DNA of 64,000 bases, taken from positions 62,001 through 126,000 of the forward strand of contig CAZILL010000001.1 in NCBI GenBank assembly GCA_964540105.1, in the 5' to 3' direction. The notes under the pieces were generated by a model. That model was given only the letters and a program-made list of their open reading frames with translations, was not told where the DNA came from and searched no databases. The stretch comes from DATKJY01 sp964540105 (GTDB taxonomy: Bacteria; Zixibacteria; MSB-5A5; GN15; FEB-12). Shown in pieces: positions 17,270-25,983 of this stretch (the first letter of the stretch is position 1; every line of letters begins with the position of its first letter). A program made the translations under genes and the position numbers.

Positions 17270-18949
17270 ATGAAAGAAAAGAGCGAGTTCGGATCGACTT
17301 CTGCTAAAGATATTCGATACGCAGTCGATACCAGTGCACAGGGGGTGCATCGCTGGGGAAATCTGCGACGACCGATTCCATATACGCCGTTTCCACCCGA
17401 TCAGCGCCGACAACCAAGAACAGAGATATTCGGGGGAACTATCAGGACTGTACGCGCAAATCGATCTAATTCCGGCCACCGCTGGGAACAGGGCACGAGA
17501 AGCAGCGCGGGAACGGTCATGCCCGACGCTCCAATCGTCGCGCGCGGTCCGCGAGAACGTCTCGAGCGTTTTCTCCTCACCCTCAGCGGCCAGTTTGGTA
17601 TGGGGGGCGTCTCGATATTCTGCCTCCTCTACGCTCTTCAGCCGCATGGCTTGACCAACCGCTGGGTTTCCGAAGCTGTCATCGTTGTTCTGCTCATTCG
17701 TCTGGTAGCCATGTTTCACAGTCGACACGGCACGCTCTTGTCCGGCTGTGCGGTTCGAAGGAAACTCATCGTCGCTTTGGCCGACGAGACGAAATTGAAC
17801 ATCTATTTTCTCGCTGCCGCCTTTGCCATGCAATGGCCGCTGACGCTAAGTGCCGCGGCGATATTCGTTCTTGCTAATCTTGCCGCCCAAACGGCTATCC
17901 ATACCGCCCGATCCACCGTCGAGCGACAACATTCACGAAAACAGCAGCCTTTGGATCCTTCTCGGTATAGCCGTCGCATGGTGATCGTCGGGACTGGTTC
18001 GCGTGCCAGAGGCTTCGCCGATCATGTTCTCGCTTCGCCCGAGCTCGACGCAACCATCATCGGTTTTGCCGACTACCAGCGCGCCGGCCTCTGGCGCTAT
18101 CGTGATATCCCACTTCTGGGGCATCCGGATACTCTGCAGCACGTGCTGACGACCAACCATGTTGATGCCCTTGTCATCGCTTTGGAGCCGCAGGAATTCG
18201 GACAATCGTCAAGTCTGTTTCAGACTGCTCAACGGATGGGTATCAATGTCTGTGTTCCGGCTGATCTCTATCAAATGACAAATTCGCCGGCGCGGGTCAT
18301 CCATCTCGACGATATTCCCGTGATCGTTTATCGAGCGACGACCGATGCGGTCATCCCTCGCCTGTTCAAGAGCGGAATCGACCGATTGGGCGCCCTGATA
18401 GGACTGATCCTTACAACCCCAATTCTACTCATTTCTGCTATGCTGATCAAATTGGACAGTTCCGGCCCGATTCTCTTCACCCAAATCCGTTCCGGTCTCA
18501 ATGGTCGTCGATTTACCATGTACAAACTCCGGACTATGACCACAGGCGCTGAGAAACAGAAGCGTTCTCTGGCAGATCGGAATGAAATGTCCGGTCCGGT
18601 TTTCAAAATCAAGAATGATCCCCGGGTCACCCGGATCGGTAGATTGCTGAGAAAGTATTCCGTTGACGAAATTCCTCAACTCGTGAATGTTCTCGTCGGC
18701 GATATGTCGCTGGTAGGACCGAGGCCCCCCCTCCCGACCGAGGTTGCCCGATATGAATCCTGGCAACGACGAAAACTGTCGGTTAAACCGGGTCTCACCT
18801 GTTTATGGCAGGTCAACGGACGTAATGCTATTGACTTTGATCACTGGATGGAACTCGATCTGCGCTACATCGACCAATGGTCGTTGGCGCTGGATGCCAG
18901 AATTCTGGCCAAGACCGTACCGGCGGTCCTTAAAGGCTCTGGAAGTTAA
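17270..18949 (+). CDS. Exopolysaccharide polyprenyl glycosylphosphotransferase (initiating enzyme)
   Basis: This membrane enzyme moves a sugar-1-phosphate from a nucleotide sugar onto undecaprenyl phosphate to start polysaccharide repeat assembly. The 559-residue protein has four N-terminal membrane segments (about residues 95-215), a cytosolic nucleotide-binding-like domain beginning MVIVGTGSRARGF, a re-entrant hydrophobic helix, and the C-terminal catalytic domain with KLRTM, RKYSVDEIPQL, GDMSLVGPRPP and PGLTCLWQVNGR. The first 80 or so residues are unusually polar and low in complexity; ATG 17519 is an alternative start that would remove them. It belongs to the WcaJ/WbaP group. Confidence 0.9.
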   Translation: MKEKSEFGSTSAKDIRYAVDTSAQGVHRWGNLRRPIPYTPFPPDQRRQPRTEIFGGTIRTVRANRSNSGHRWEQGTRSSAGTVMPDAPIVARGPRERLERFLLTLSGQFGMGGVSIFCLLYALQPHGLTNRWVSEAVIVVLLIRLVAMFHSRHGTLLSGCAVRRKLIVALADETKLNIYFLAAAFAMQWPLTLSAAAIFVLANLAAQTAIHTARSTVERQHSRKQQPLDPSRYSRRMVIVGTGSRARGFADHVLASPELDATIIGFADYQRAGLWRYRDIPLLGHPDTLQHVLTTNHVDALVIALEPQEFGQSSSLFQTAQRMGINVCVPADLYQMTNSPARVIHLDDIPVIVYRATTDAVIPRLFKSGIDRLGALIGLILTTPILLISAMLIKLDSSGPILFTQIRSGLNGRRFTMYKLRTMTTGAEKQKRSLADRNEMSGPVFKIKNDPRVTRIGRLLRKYSVDEIPQLVNVLVGDMSLVGPRPPLPTEVARYESWQRRKLSVKPGLTCLWQVNGRNAIDFDHWMELDLRYIDQWSLALDARILAKTVPAVLKGSGS

Positions 18950-18971
18950 CCGCACTGCGATCCCAGGTGCC

Positions 18972-20435
18972 ATGCGCCTCTTTGCCATAACTGTAGCACT
19001 CCTTGTCTTTGCTCTAATTGCCCCCTTCGCGACAACCCTCTCCGCCCAGTTCCTTCCGGTCGGCCAGCGGGAATTCAATCTTCTCTATGACCGCTGGGAG
19101 CAGCTCGAAACCAGAACGTTCGGCCGCTTCGATTTCCAGCTCGGGCCGTACTCTAATCTCGACACCATTTTTCCTTCCGGCCCATTTGAGCGCCTCACCC
19201 ACGCGATCAACAACAGAGTCTCGAGCTTCGGATTTGTCGCCGAAGACGCGCGCTCGGCCCGCGGTTCACGCGGTCGCAGTTTCACCTCCTTTCGGGCTGG
19301 TATCGCCGGGGAACCTGCGAAACACCTCTTTGCCTATGGTGACTTTCGCCTCGATGAGCAGTTGGCGAAGGACTCCCTCTACAAAGGCAAGAAGTGGCGC
19401 GGCTTTGCAGGAGATATCGGGAATGCCTTTATATCATATCGAGACGATCGCTTCGAGCTGACCCTCGGTCGCTTCGGGTCATTCTGGGGTCAGCGCAATT
19501 CGCTCGTCCTGGGTCCGGATGCGGTTATGGACGGGTTGGCATATCGCCTGCAATGGGGCCGCCTTACGCTCTCCTACCGATTAGCGCAACTGGATGGTAT
19601 CGTCGCGCCGAACGATTCGTCCTCCCTCTTCGAGAATCGCTACTTTGCCGCCCATCGATTCGATTTTCACCCTTCCGACAGACTCCGCCTGGGCCTCTAT
19701 GAGACCGTCATCTTCGGCGGCCCCGGACGCCAGATCGAACTCTTTTACCTCAACCCGATTATCTTCTTCCACGGTTCACAGCTCAATAGCGGCGTCGACG
19801 ATAACACCGCCGTTGGGTTCGATTTTACGTTCAAACCGAAATCCGGCATCAAGATCTATGGACAGCTACACATCGATGATATTCAGCTCGACCAGCGATC
19901 GAAAGGGGATCAGGAACCTGATGAATACGGATTCCTGATCGGGTACTACCAGGCCGACATCGCCAGTCTGTTCGATCTGCGCTGCGAATACAGCCACGTA
20001 ACCAATCGTACCTATCAACAGCCTCTGGCACGGAACCGATATCTCATCCGGGATCATCTCATCAGCGCTGCTCTTGGTACTGATTACGACTTCACCTCAG
20101 TGCAGCTTGAGCATTGGTTTGGAGGGTTGAGCGCTGTTATAGCCCAGCTGACCATGCGAAGGCAGGGGGAAGGTTCGCTTCTCGCACCCTGGAGCGCTCC
20201 CTGGGAGAGAACAGTCGGCACATATACGGAGAAATTCCCGACCGGTGTCGTAGAGACAACGATCGCTCCGAGCCTCCGATTCAAAGGCTTCATCAAGAGA
20301 TATCTCTACGTCGACGTTGCCGCCGGTGTCGAGCATACCAGCAATTTCCAGCATAGGATCAGCCGGGACGAAACTACTTCGTTCGTCGAGGTGTACCTGT
20401 CCCTCTTCGGCGCTCTCCCTCTTAACCTGGATTGA
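18972..20435 (+). CDS. Wzi-like capsule assembly outer-membrane protein
   Basis: A 487-residue protein with a signal peptide cleaved near LSAQ, followed by a region rich in amphipathic beta strands, with segments such as LTLGRFGSFWGQRNSLVLGP and FHGSQLNSGVDDNTAVGFDF typical of the capsule assembly Wzi family. Wzi-type barrels anchor or organise polysaccharide at the cell surface. The ATG at 18972 directly precedes the signal peptide. It lies 22 bases after the glycosylphosphotransferase in one transcript. Its stop overlaps the region in which an upstream alternative start of the next gene would lie. Confidence 0.78.
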   Translation: MRLFAITVALLVFALIAPFATTLSAQFLPVGQREFNLLYDRWEQLETRTFGRFDFQLGPYSNLDTIFPSGPFERLTHAINNRVSSFGFVAEDARSARGSRGRSFTSFRAGIAGEPAKHLFAYGDFRLDEQLAKDSLYKGKKWRGFAGDIGNAFISYRDDRFELTLGRFGSFWGQRNSLVLGPDAVMDGLAYRLQWGRLTLSYRLAQLDGIVAPNDSSSLFENRYFAAHRFDFHPSDRLRLGLYETVIFGGPGRQIELFYLNPIIFFHGSQLNSGVDDNTAVGFDFTFKPKSGIKIYGQLHIDDIQLDQRSKGDQEPDEYGFLIGYYQADIASLFDLRCEYSHVTNRTYQQPLARNRYLIRDHLISAALGTDYDFTSVQLEHWFGGLSAVIAQLTMRRQGEGSLLAPWSAPWERTVGTYTEKFPTGVVETTIAPSLRFKGFIKRYLYVDVAAGVEHTSNFQHRISRDETTSFVEVYLSLFGALPLNLD

Positions 20436-20488
20436 CATCGGGTATTCCCCCCGAACTCTTTCTGTTCGTTTCTGTTATAGGCTCATAC

Positions 20489-22657
20489 ATGACCCGCGAC
20501 AGCAGTCAGCGACGAGCACTTGCCAGCGTTCAGTTTCTCCTGATCTCCTGGTTTCTTCTGGTTGCGATCGCGAAAACCCAGGCGAAGGAAGTCACCGTGG
20601 AGAAGTCCACCGATTCAACAGCGCGCCATAGCAATCACTTGGTCGGCGAAAGCTCTCCGTATCTTCTCGCCCACGCTCACAATCCGGTCGACTGGTATCC
20701 GTGGTCTCCAGATGCGCTGGCGAGAGCGAAGCAGCTTGATCGCCCGATATTTCTTTCCATCGGTTACTCCGCCTGTCATTGGTGCCACGTCATGGAGCGG
20801 GAATCCTTTGAGAACGAAGCGATCGCCAAACTTCTCAACGACCACTTTGTCAGTATCAAGGTCGACCGGGAGCAACGCCCTGATCTCGATCATATTTACA
20901 TGACCTTCACTCAAGCCATGACCGGCTCGGGAGGATGGCCGATGTCGGTCTTTCTGACCCCCGACCTCAAGCCCTTCTTTGCCGGTACCTACTTTCCTCC
21001 TGACAATCGCTATGGCCGCCTCGGATTCGCGCATATCCTGACCGAAATCTCCGCCGCCTATCAGGAGAACCCGCAATCTATCGCCGATTCATCGCACAGT
21101 ATATTCGTCGAAATCACCAGCCATCTCAATCGTGCGGGGGAAACGGTACTGCTGAACGAGCGCATGATAGCCAGCGGCGCCGAGGCTTTGATTCGCACTG
21201 TCGACCCCGTGCATGGCGGAATCGGCTCAGCCCCCAAGTTCCCACACCCGGTCGAATTGTCCCTCTTTCTCCGCCACTACTCTCGCTCGGGCGACCTGGC
21301 TTACTTGCAGGCGGCGGAGAAAGCTCTTACCGCCATGGCGCATGGCGGTATCAACGATCAGATTGCCGGTGGCTTCGCTCGCTATTCAACCGATCAGAAA
21401 TGGCTGGTGCCTCACTTCGAGAAAATGCTTTACGACAACGCCTTGCTCGCAGTCACCTATGTCGATGCTTTTCAGATCACCCACAATGACTTCTACCGAG
21501 ATGTAGTCATCAGCATCCTCGACTTTATCGTGCGCGACATGACTGATGCCGGCGGCGGCTTCTATTCAGCAATCGACGCTGACAGTGAGGGCGAAGAAGG
21601 AAGATTCTATCTTTGGGACAAAGCCGAAGTAGACTCGCTGCTCGGCTCAAGCACTGATCTGTTCTGCCGCTACTTTAATGTCACCACGTCCGGCAATTTC
21701 GAAGGGCGCAATATTCTCAACATCGACGCCAATTCAGAACGAGTCAGAAGGGAATACAGCGGCCAGAACTTCGATGCAACTATCTCTCGCGGAAAAGCGC
21801 AGCTATTCGAACAGCGCGCAAAGCGAATTCACCCTCACACCGATGACAAGATTCTCACGTCGTGGAATGGCCTCGCCCTGAGCGCTCTGGCTCGCGGCTA
21901 TCGGATCACCGGCGATCGACGCTATCTCAATGCCGCCTGTCGTAACGCCGAGTTTGTTACGTCACAACTCTATCATGACGACTTTCTAACCCACACCTGC
22001 CGTCAAGGCGTCCACTCACGCGGCGAATTCCTCGAAGATTACGCCTATTACATCGCCGGTCTGATCGAACTCTATCAGGTCGACACCGATCAGAACAAAA
22101 CTCGGTGGCTCGATTTCGCCCGCTCGATGGCTGATCGGGTTATCAGTCTGTTCATTGACCCGGACGGTCGTCTGTTCCTTAGGCCGCCAAACCAGAGCGA
22201 TCTTATCTTTCGGCCCGCCGAGGAAACCGACGGCGCCACACCTGCGCCAGGATCGATCATGATTGCCAATCTGCTCAAGCTGCATCGCCTGACCGACCAT
22301 GAACCATTCCTGAAATCTGCGCAGCAAGCCATGAAAGGAATTTCAGGGAAACTGAGCCACTATCCCAGCGGCATGGCTTCGGCCCTGCTGGCGCTCGATT
22401 ATTATCTGGGCGACAAGATCGAAATCGTGATCACGGGCAACGGCTCCGAACGCGAGGCCATGCTTCACTTTCTGAATCAACGCTACCTGCCAACATCGCT
22501 TCTTGCGGTCAGCGCAAGCGGTCTTGAAAAACTCCCCCTCTTCGAGGGCCGCGTATCTGTCAACGGTCTTGTTCGAGCCTTTGTTTGTAAGAACTCCGCC
22601 TGCGGACTCCCCGCTTCAGATGCTCACGAACTGAAAGAACGACTCTCGGAACTTTAG
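20489..22657 (+). CDS. Thioredoxin-domain protein of the DUF255/YyaL (SSP411) family
   Basis: A 722-residue protein. An N-terminal hydrophobic stretch (about residues 10-26) is probably a signal peptide or anchor. Then comes the DUF255 thioredoxin-like domain with NPVDWYPW and the diagnostic SACHWCHVMERESF motif, followed by a large alpha/alpha-barrel resembling N-acylglucosamine 2-epimerase folds (DGGIGSAPKFPHP-like and EKMLYDNA segments). Its biochemical role is not established; homologues are widespread. ATG 20489 is chosen; a TTG at 20432 would add 19 residues and overlap the upstream stop. It follows the capsule gene closely, but functional linkage is unclear. Confidence 0.85.
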   Translation: MTRDSSQRRALASVQFLLISWFLLVAIAKTQAKEVTVEKSTDSTARHSNHLVGESSPYLLAHAHNPVDWYPWSPDALARAKQLDRPIFLSIGYSACHWCHVMERESFENEAIAKLLNDHFVSIKVDREQRPDLDHIYMTFTQAMTGSGGWPMSVFLTPDLKPFFAGTYFPPDNRYGRLGFAHILTEISAAYQENPQSIADSSHSIFVEITSHLNRAGETVLLNERMIASGAEALIRTVDPVHGGIGSAPKFPHPVELSLFLRHYSRSGDLAYLQAAEKALTAMAHGGINDQIAGGFARYSTDQKWLVPHFEKMLYDNALLAVTYVDAFQITHNDFYRDVVISILDFIVRDMTDAGGGFYSAIDADSEGEEGRFYLWDKAEVDSLLGSSTDLFCRYFNVTTSGNFEGRNILNIDANSERVRREYSGQNFDATISRGKAQLFEQRAKRIHPHTDDKILTSWNGLALSALARGYRITGDRRYLNAACRNAEFVTSQLYHDDFLTHTCRQGVHSRGEFLEDYAYYIAGLIELYQVDTDQNKTRWLDFARSMADRVISLFIDPDGRLFLRPPNQSDLIFRPAEETDGATPAPGSIMIANLLKLHRLTDHEPFLKSAQQAMKGISGKLSHYPSGMASALLALDYYLGDKIEIVITGNGSEREAMLHFLNQRYLPTSLLAVSASGLEKLPLFEGRVSVNGLVRAFVCKNSACGLPASDAHELKERLSEL

Positions 22658-22710
22658 GGAATCACGAAGCGGTATCGCCCCCTTACTGTTCTGACCCCTG
22701 CCCGCAAGCA

Positions 22711-23271
22711 TCAATCCCCACGCATGGCTGATTGCGAAACTGACTCTCCTTCGAAGTGGGTTTGTCCCGATTCTAAGTCCAGCAGCCGTTTCTTTCGCCA
22801 CAATCCACCCCCATACCCACGGAGGTTTCCGTTCGCTTCGATCACGCGATGGCACGGAATCACGATCGATAAGTAATTCGCGCCGTTGGCTCGTCCCACT
22901 GCACGTGCCGCACCGGGTCGTCCTAAATGATCGGCCAGCTCTCCGTAGCCGCGTGTCTGTCCATACGGAATCTCGCGCAGGCTCTCCCAGACACGCCGCT
23001 CAAACGCAGTTCCATTCACCGCCACAGAAACCGCAAATTGTTTGAGTTTCCCTTCGAAATAGGCGGTCACTTCCCGTTCAAGTTGATCGAGATGATCGCA
23101 GTTCCCGCGCACCAATTCGCATTTATAGCGCTTGGTTACCCGCTCCTTGATTCGCTCCACACCGCCGCGATCATGCCATTCCAGAAACACTACCCCTTCC
23201 GTGCTCGCTCCCGCGATCATCGGACCCAAAGCGCTCTCCAGATCGCGAAAGAATACCTTACTTGTTATCAT
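22711..23271 (-). CDS. ogt: Methylated-DNA--protein-cysteine methyltransferase (Ogt/AdaB type)
   Basis: A suicide repair protein that transfers a methyl group from O6-methylguanine in DNA to its own cysteine. The 186-residue protein has the arginine-finger-type helix with GRPGAARAVGRANG and the active-site motif IVIPCHRVI. The start at 23271 lies within the end of adaA (14-base overlap), showing translational coupling. Together the two genes make a split version of the Ada adaptive response. Confidence 0.92.
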   Translation of the reverse strand: MITSKVFFRDLESALGPMIAGASTEGVVFLEWHDRGGVERIKERVTKRYKCELVRGNCDHLDQLEREVTAYFEGKLKQFAVSVAVNGTAFERRVWESLREIPYGQTRGYGELADHLGRPGAARAVGRANGANYLSIVIPCHRVIEANGNLRGYGGGLWRKKRLLDLESGQTHFEGESVSQSAMRGD

Positions 23272-23803
23272 GTAGCCTCCCGGGCGTAATTCCAAATTGA
23301 CGCACGAACGCGTCGCGGAATCCGCTTGCTGATTCGTAACCGGATTCAAACGCACAGGTCAGATAATCCATGCCGGATTCAAGCAGCCGTCTCGCGTGCA
23401 AGAGCCGTTGACGTCGATTGAAGGCCAGCGGGGTCATCCCCAATTTTTGAGTAAAGTGCCGTCGTATGGTTGTGATGTCTACCCCCGCCGCTGTCGTCAG
23501 GCAGGCCTCGTTCAGCCGTTCGTTCTGGTGCTCACGCATGAACGAAACCAGGCGCCTGACCCATTCCGGAAGCACGTCAGGGAACCGATCCGAGCGGCAC
23601 CGTTTGCATCCTCGCAGTCCGGCAGCCAACGCATCCTCCCGGGTGGAGTAAAATCGCACGTTGCTGAGTTTCGGCAGACGCGCCCTGCATGACGGCAGAC
23701 AGTAAATTCCGGTCGAATGTACGCCAACGTAAAATTGTCCGTCGCAGCGACTATCATTACTCTGCATCGCCGCTACCATCGCTTCGTAACTTATCTGTTT
23801 CAT
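23258..23803 (-). CDS. adaA: AdaA-type methylphosphotriester transferase / AraC-family regulator
   Basis: A 181-residue protein equivalent to the N-terminal half of E. coli Ada. The zinc domain has four cysteines (Cys35 and Cys39 in IYCLPSCRARLP, Cys66 and Cys69 in GCKRCRSD), one of which accepts a methyl group from DNA phosphotriesters. A C-terminal AraC-type helix-turn-helix follows (HFTQKLGMTPLAFNRRQR, then AFESGYESASGFRDAF). Methylation should turn it into an activator of itself and the overlapping ogt gene. The ATG at 23803 is the natural start. Confidence 0.9.
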   Translation of the reverse strand: MKQISYEAMVAAMQSNDSRCDGQFYVGVHSTGIYCLPSCRARLPKLSNVRFYSTREDALAAGLRGCKRCRSDRFPDVLPEWVRRLVSFMREHQNERLNEACLTTAAGVDITTIRRHFTQKLGMTPLAFNRRQRLLHARRLLESGMDYLTCAFESGYESASGFRDAFVRQFGITPGRLHDNK

Positions 23804-23958
23804 GGTCGAAATCTATCCGGTGTGCCGGTAACTGTCTACCGCTTTTCGGGCACGGAAGTCACTTTTTGACCTTCCGACGAAGCCTCCCGGCTTGCGTGAC
23901 GCCTTCAATTGCCCGATATTCTCTCATGTCCTTGTCCACTGTAAAGGGAACCATCAAT

Positions 23959-25791
23959 ATGCCTTTGACCGCCAAGACTAACGCCATTCCGAAGCGAGAC
24001 GAGATCGAGGGTCGCCACACCTGGAATCTTGCCGACATCTACGCCACCGACGCCGCGTGGGAGGTCGATTACAAGCGTGCGCAATCGATGCTCGCCGCCG
24101 CCGCGCAGTACGCGGGCAAATTGCGCGATTCATCGCAACTTCTGTACGAGTGCCTGACCGCCCGCAGCGAACTTGCCATGCTCATCGAGAAACTGTACCA
24201 CTACTCCCACCTGAGCAAAGACCTCGATAATCGCGTGTCAAAATATCAGGCGATGAACGAGCGCGCCGCCATGCTCGCCTCCCAGGGAGCCACTGCCTTC
24301 GCCTTTGTCGAACCGGAACTGCTCGCCATCAACGAAGACGAGCTGCTCGAAATGGAGGGCTCCTTCCCCAGGCAGGAAATCTACGATTTCTACATCAAAG
24401 AACTGATCCGTTCGAAAGCGCATATTCGTTCCCATGAAGTCGAAGAACTGTTGGCTATGTCCTCCGTAGTCGCGCGCGGACCCGACACCATCTTCTCCAT
24501 GCTCGACGACGCCGATCTGACCTACCCGAGCGTCACCGATGAGTCCGGCATTGAAGTCAAGCTCACCAAGCAGCGTTTCGCTCGTTTTCTTGAATCAGCC
24601 GATGGTCGGGTACGGCGCGAGGCGCATGAAGCGTTCTACACATCGTATCAGTCCCACATCAACACAATTGGCGCGTCGCTGGCATCGAGCGTCAATAAGG
24701 ACGTTTTCTACACACGCGCCCGCCGCTACAAGAGCTGTCTGGAACATGCCCTTGACGGCGATAATATCCCGCTCTCAGTTTATCACTCGCTCCTCGACAC
24801 GACCGAGGCCAATATCAGCGCCCTTCACGGCTACACCAGGCTCCGCAAGAAAATCCTGAAGCTTGACCAGATTATGCCTTACGACATGGTCTGTCCGCTC
24901 TTCCCCCAGCAGGATTATGAAGTCCCCTACGACGAGGCCGTCAAACAGGTGCTCGACGCCGCCGCCCCCTTGGGCGAGACCTACGGCCGTGACCTGCGCC
25001 GTGCCTTCGATTCCCGGTGGGTCGACGTATTCGAGACTGAGGGAAAGGCCAGTGGCGCTTACAGCTCAGGCAATTACAGCGTGCATCCCTATGTTCTGAT
25101 GAACTACAACGACACTGTTGACAACATGTTCACTCTTGCCCACGAGATGGGTCACGCGCTGCACAGCCATCTTGCCAACAGCGCCCAGCCCTACCCGAAG
25201 GCACAATATTCAATCTTCGTCGCCGAGGTCGCCTCGACCCTCAACGAAGGGCTGTTGATGCAATACCTCCTCGGTCGTACGACCGACCGCATGACGCGCT
25301 TGTATCTGCTCAATCGGCATCTCGACAACACGATGGGGACCTTTTTCCATCAGGTCATGTACGCCCGTTTCGAACTGACCATTCATGAACACGTCGAACT
25401 GGGGAATGCCTTGTCTCCGGATATGATGAACGATCTCTGGGGGAATCTCACGCGCACGTATTACGGCCCCGACCTGACCCTCGATCCCCACACCCCGTTC
25501 AAGTGGTCGCGCATACCGCATTTCTACAACATGTTCTACGTCTACCAGTATGCCACCTCCTACGCCGCGTCACAGGCGATCCTGACCCGATTCCTGGCCG
25601 GCGACAAAGGGATCATCGACAAGTACCTGACAATGCTTTCCTCAGGGGGAAAGAATCATCCCATCGAACTGTTGAAGATCTGTGGTGTTGATATGACCAA
25701 GCCCGACCCCGTGGTCGCTACGATCGCTCTCTTCCGCGAGCAGGTCGCCGAGATGGATCGGCTGACAGGGAGTGCAAAAGGAACTTCTTAA
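23959..25791 (+). CDS. pepF: Oligoendopeptidase F (M3 family)
   Basis: A cytosolic zinc metallopeptidase that degrades oligopeptides. The 610-residue protein has the M3 zinc motif in TLAHEMGHALHSHLA (about residues 393-407) with the third ligand glutamate in VASTLNEGLLM, and the usual helical M3 N-terminal domain. ATG 23959 is chosen because AAGGGAACC lies just upstream and the family N-terminus (RDEIEGRHTWNLADIY) follows; the frame is open much further upstream but without family similarity. Divergent from adaA-ogt. Confidence 0.92.
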   Translation: MPLTAKTNAIPKRDEIEGRHTWNLADIYATDAAWEVDYKRAQSMLAAAAQYAGKLRDSSQLLYECLTARSELAMLIEKLYHYSHLSKDLDNRVSKYQAMNERAAMLASQGATAFAFVEPELLAINEDELLEMEGSFPRQEIYDFYIKELIRSKAHIRSHEVEELLAMSSVVARGPDTIFSMLDDADLTYPSVTDESGIEVKLTKQRFARFLESADGRVRREAHEAFYTSYQSHINTIGASLASSVNKDVFYTRARRYKSCLEHALDGDNIPLSVYHSLLDTTEANISALHGYTRLRKKILKLDQIMPYDMVCPLFPQQDYEVPYDEAVKQVLDAAAPLGETYGRDLRRAFDSRWVDVFETEGKASGAYSSGNYSVHPYVLMNYNDTVDNMFTLAHEMGHALHSHLANSAQPYPKAQYSIFVAEVASTLNEGLLMQYLLGRTTDRMTRLYLLNRHLDNTMGTFFHQVMYARFELTIHEHVELGNALSPDMMNDLWGNLTRTYYGPDLTLDPHTPFKWSRIPHFYNMFYVYQYATSYAASQAILTRFLAGDKGIIDKYLTMLSSGGKNHPIELLKICGVDMTKPDPVVATIALFREQVAEMDRLTGSAKGTS

Positions 25792-25804
25792 ATTCACCAA
25801 TGCC

Positions 25805-25862
25805 CACACCTTCCCTTCTCCCCGCTGGGGAGAAGGTGCCCAAAGGGCGGTTGAGGGGTGTT
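25805..25862. repeat. Intergenic palindromic repeat, copy A
   Basis: A perfect CCTTCTCCCC / GGGGAGAAGG stem-loop at 25814-25836 is followed at once by a small GCCC-AAA-GGGC hairpin and a GGTTGAGGGGTG tail. This style of dispersed intergenic palindrome is common in many bacterial genomes. Related, degenerate elements occur at 34726-34763 and 49937-49975. Confidence 0.55.
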
Positions 25863-25900
25863 TCCCAACGCTCCCTAAGTAGTGTGCCAATCGTTCGCAT

Positions 25901-25939
25901 AAAACAAAATCGTCAGGCCGGTTTCCCGACCTGACGATT
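25901..25939 (-). terminator. Intrinsic terminator of the minor-pilin operon
   Basis: On the minus strand an AATCGTCAGG / CCTGACGATT stem (with an inner CGG-GAAA-CCG part) is followed by TTTGTTTT. It lies about 45 bases after the stop of the PilX-like gene. Confidence 0.85.
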
Positions 25940-25983
25940 GACCGCATTGCTGCGTTTGTGATGGGCTTCAGCTATCTGGATGC

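Noticed and set aside
16844..17833. 329-codon minus-strand frame spanning two polysaccharide genes
   Set aside because: It crosses a gene boundary, has no domain pattern, and both plus-strand genes are recognisable.
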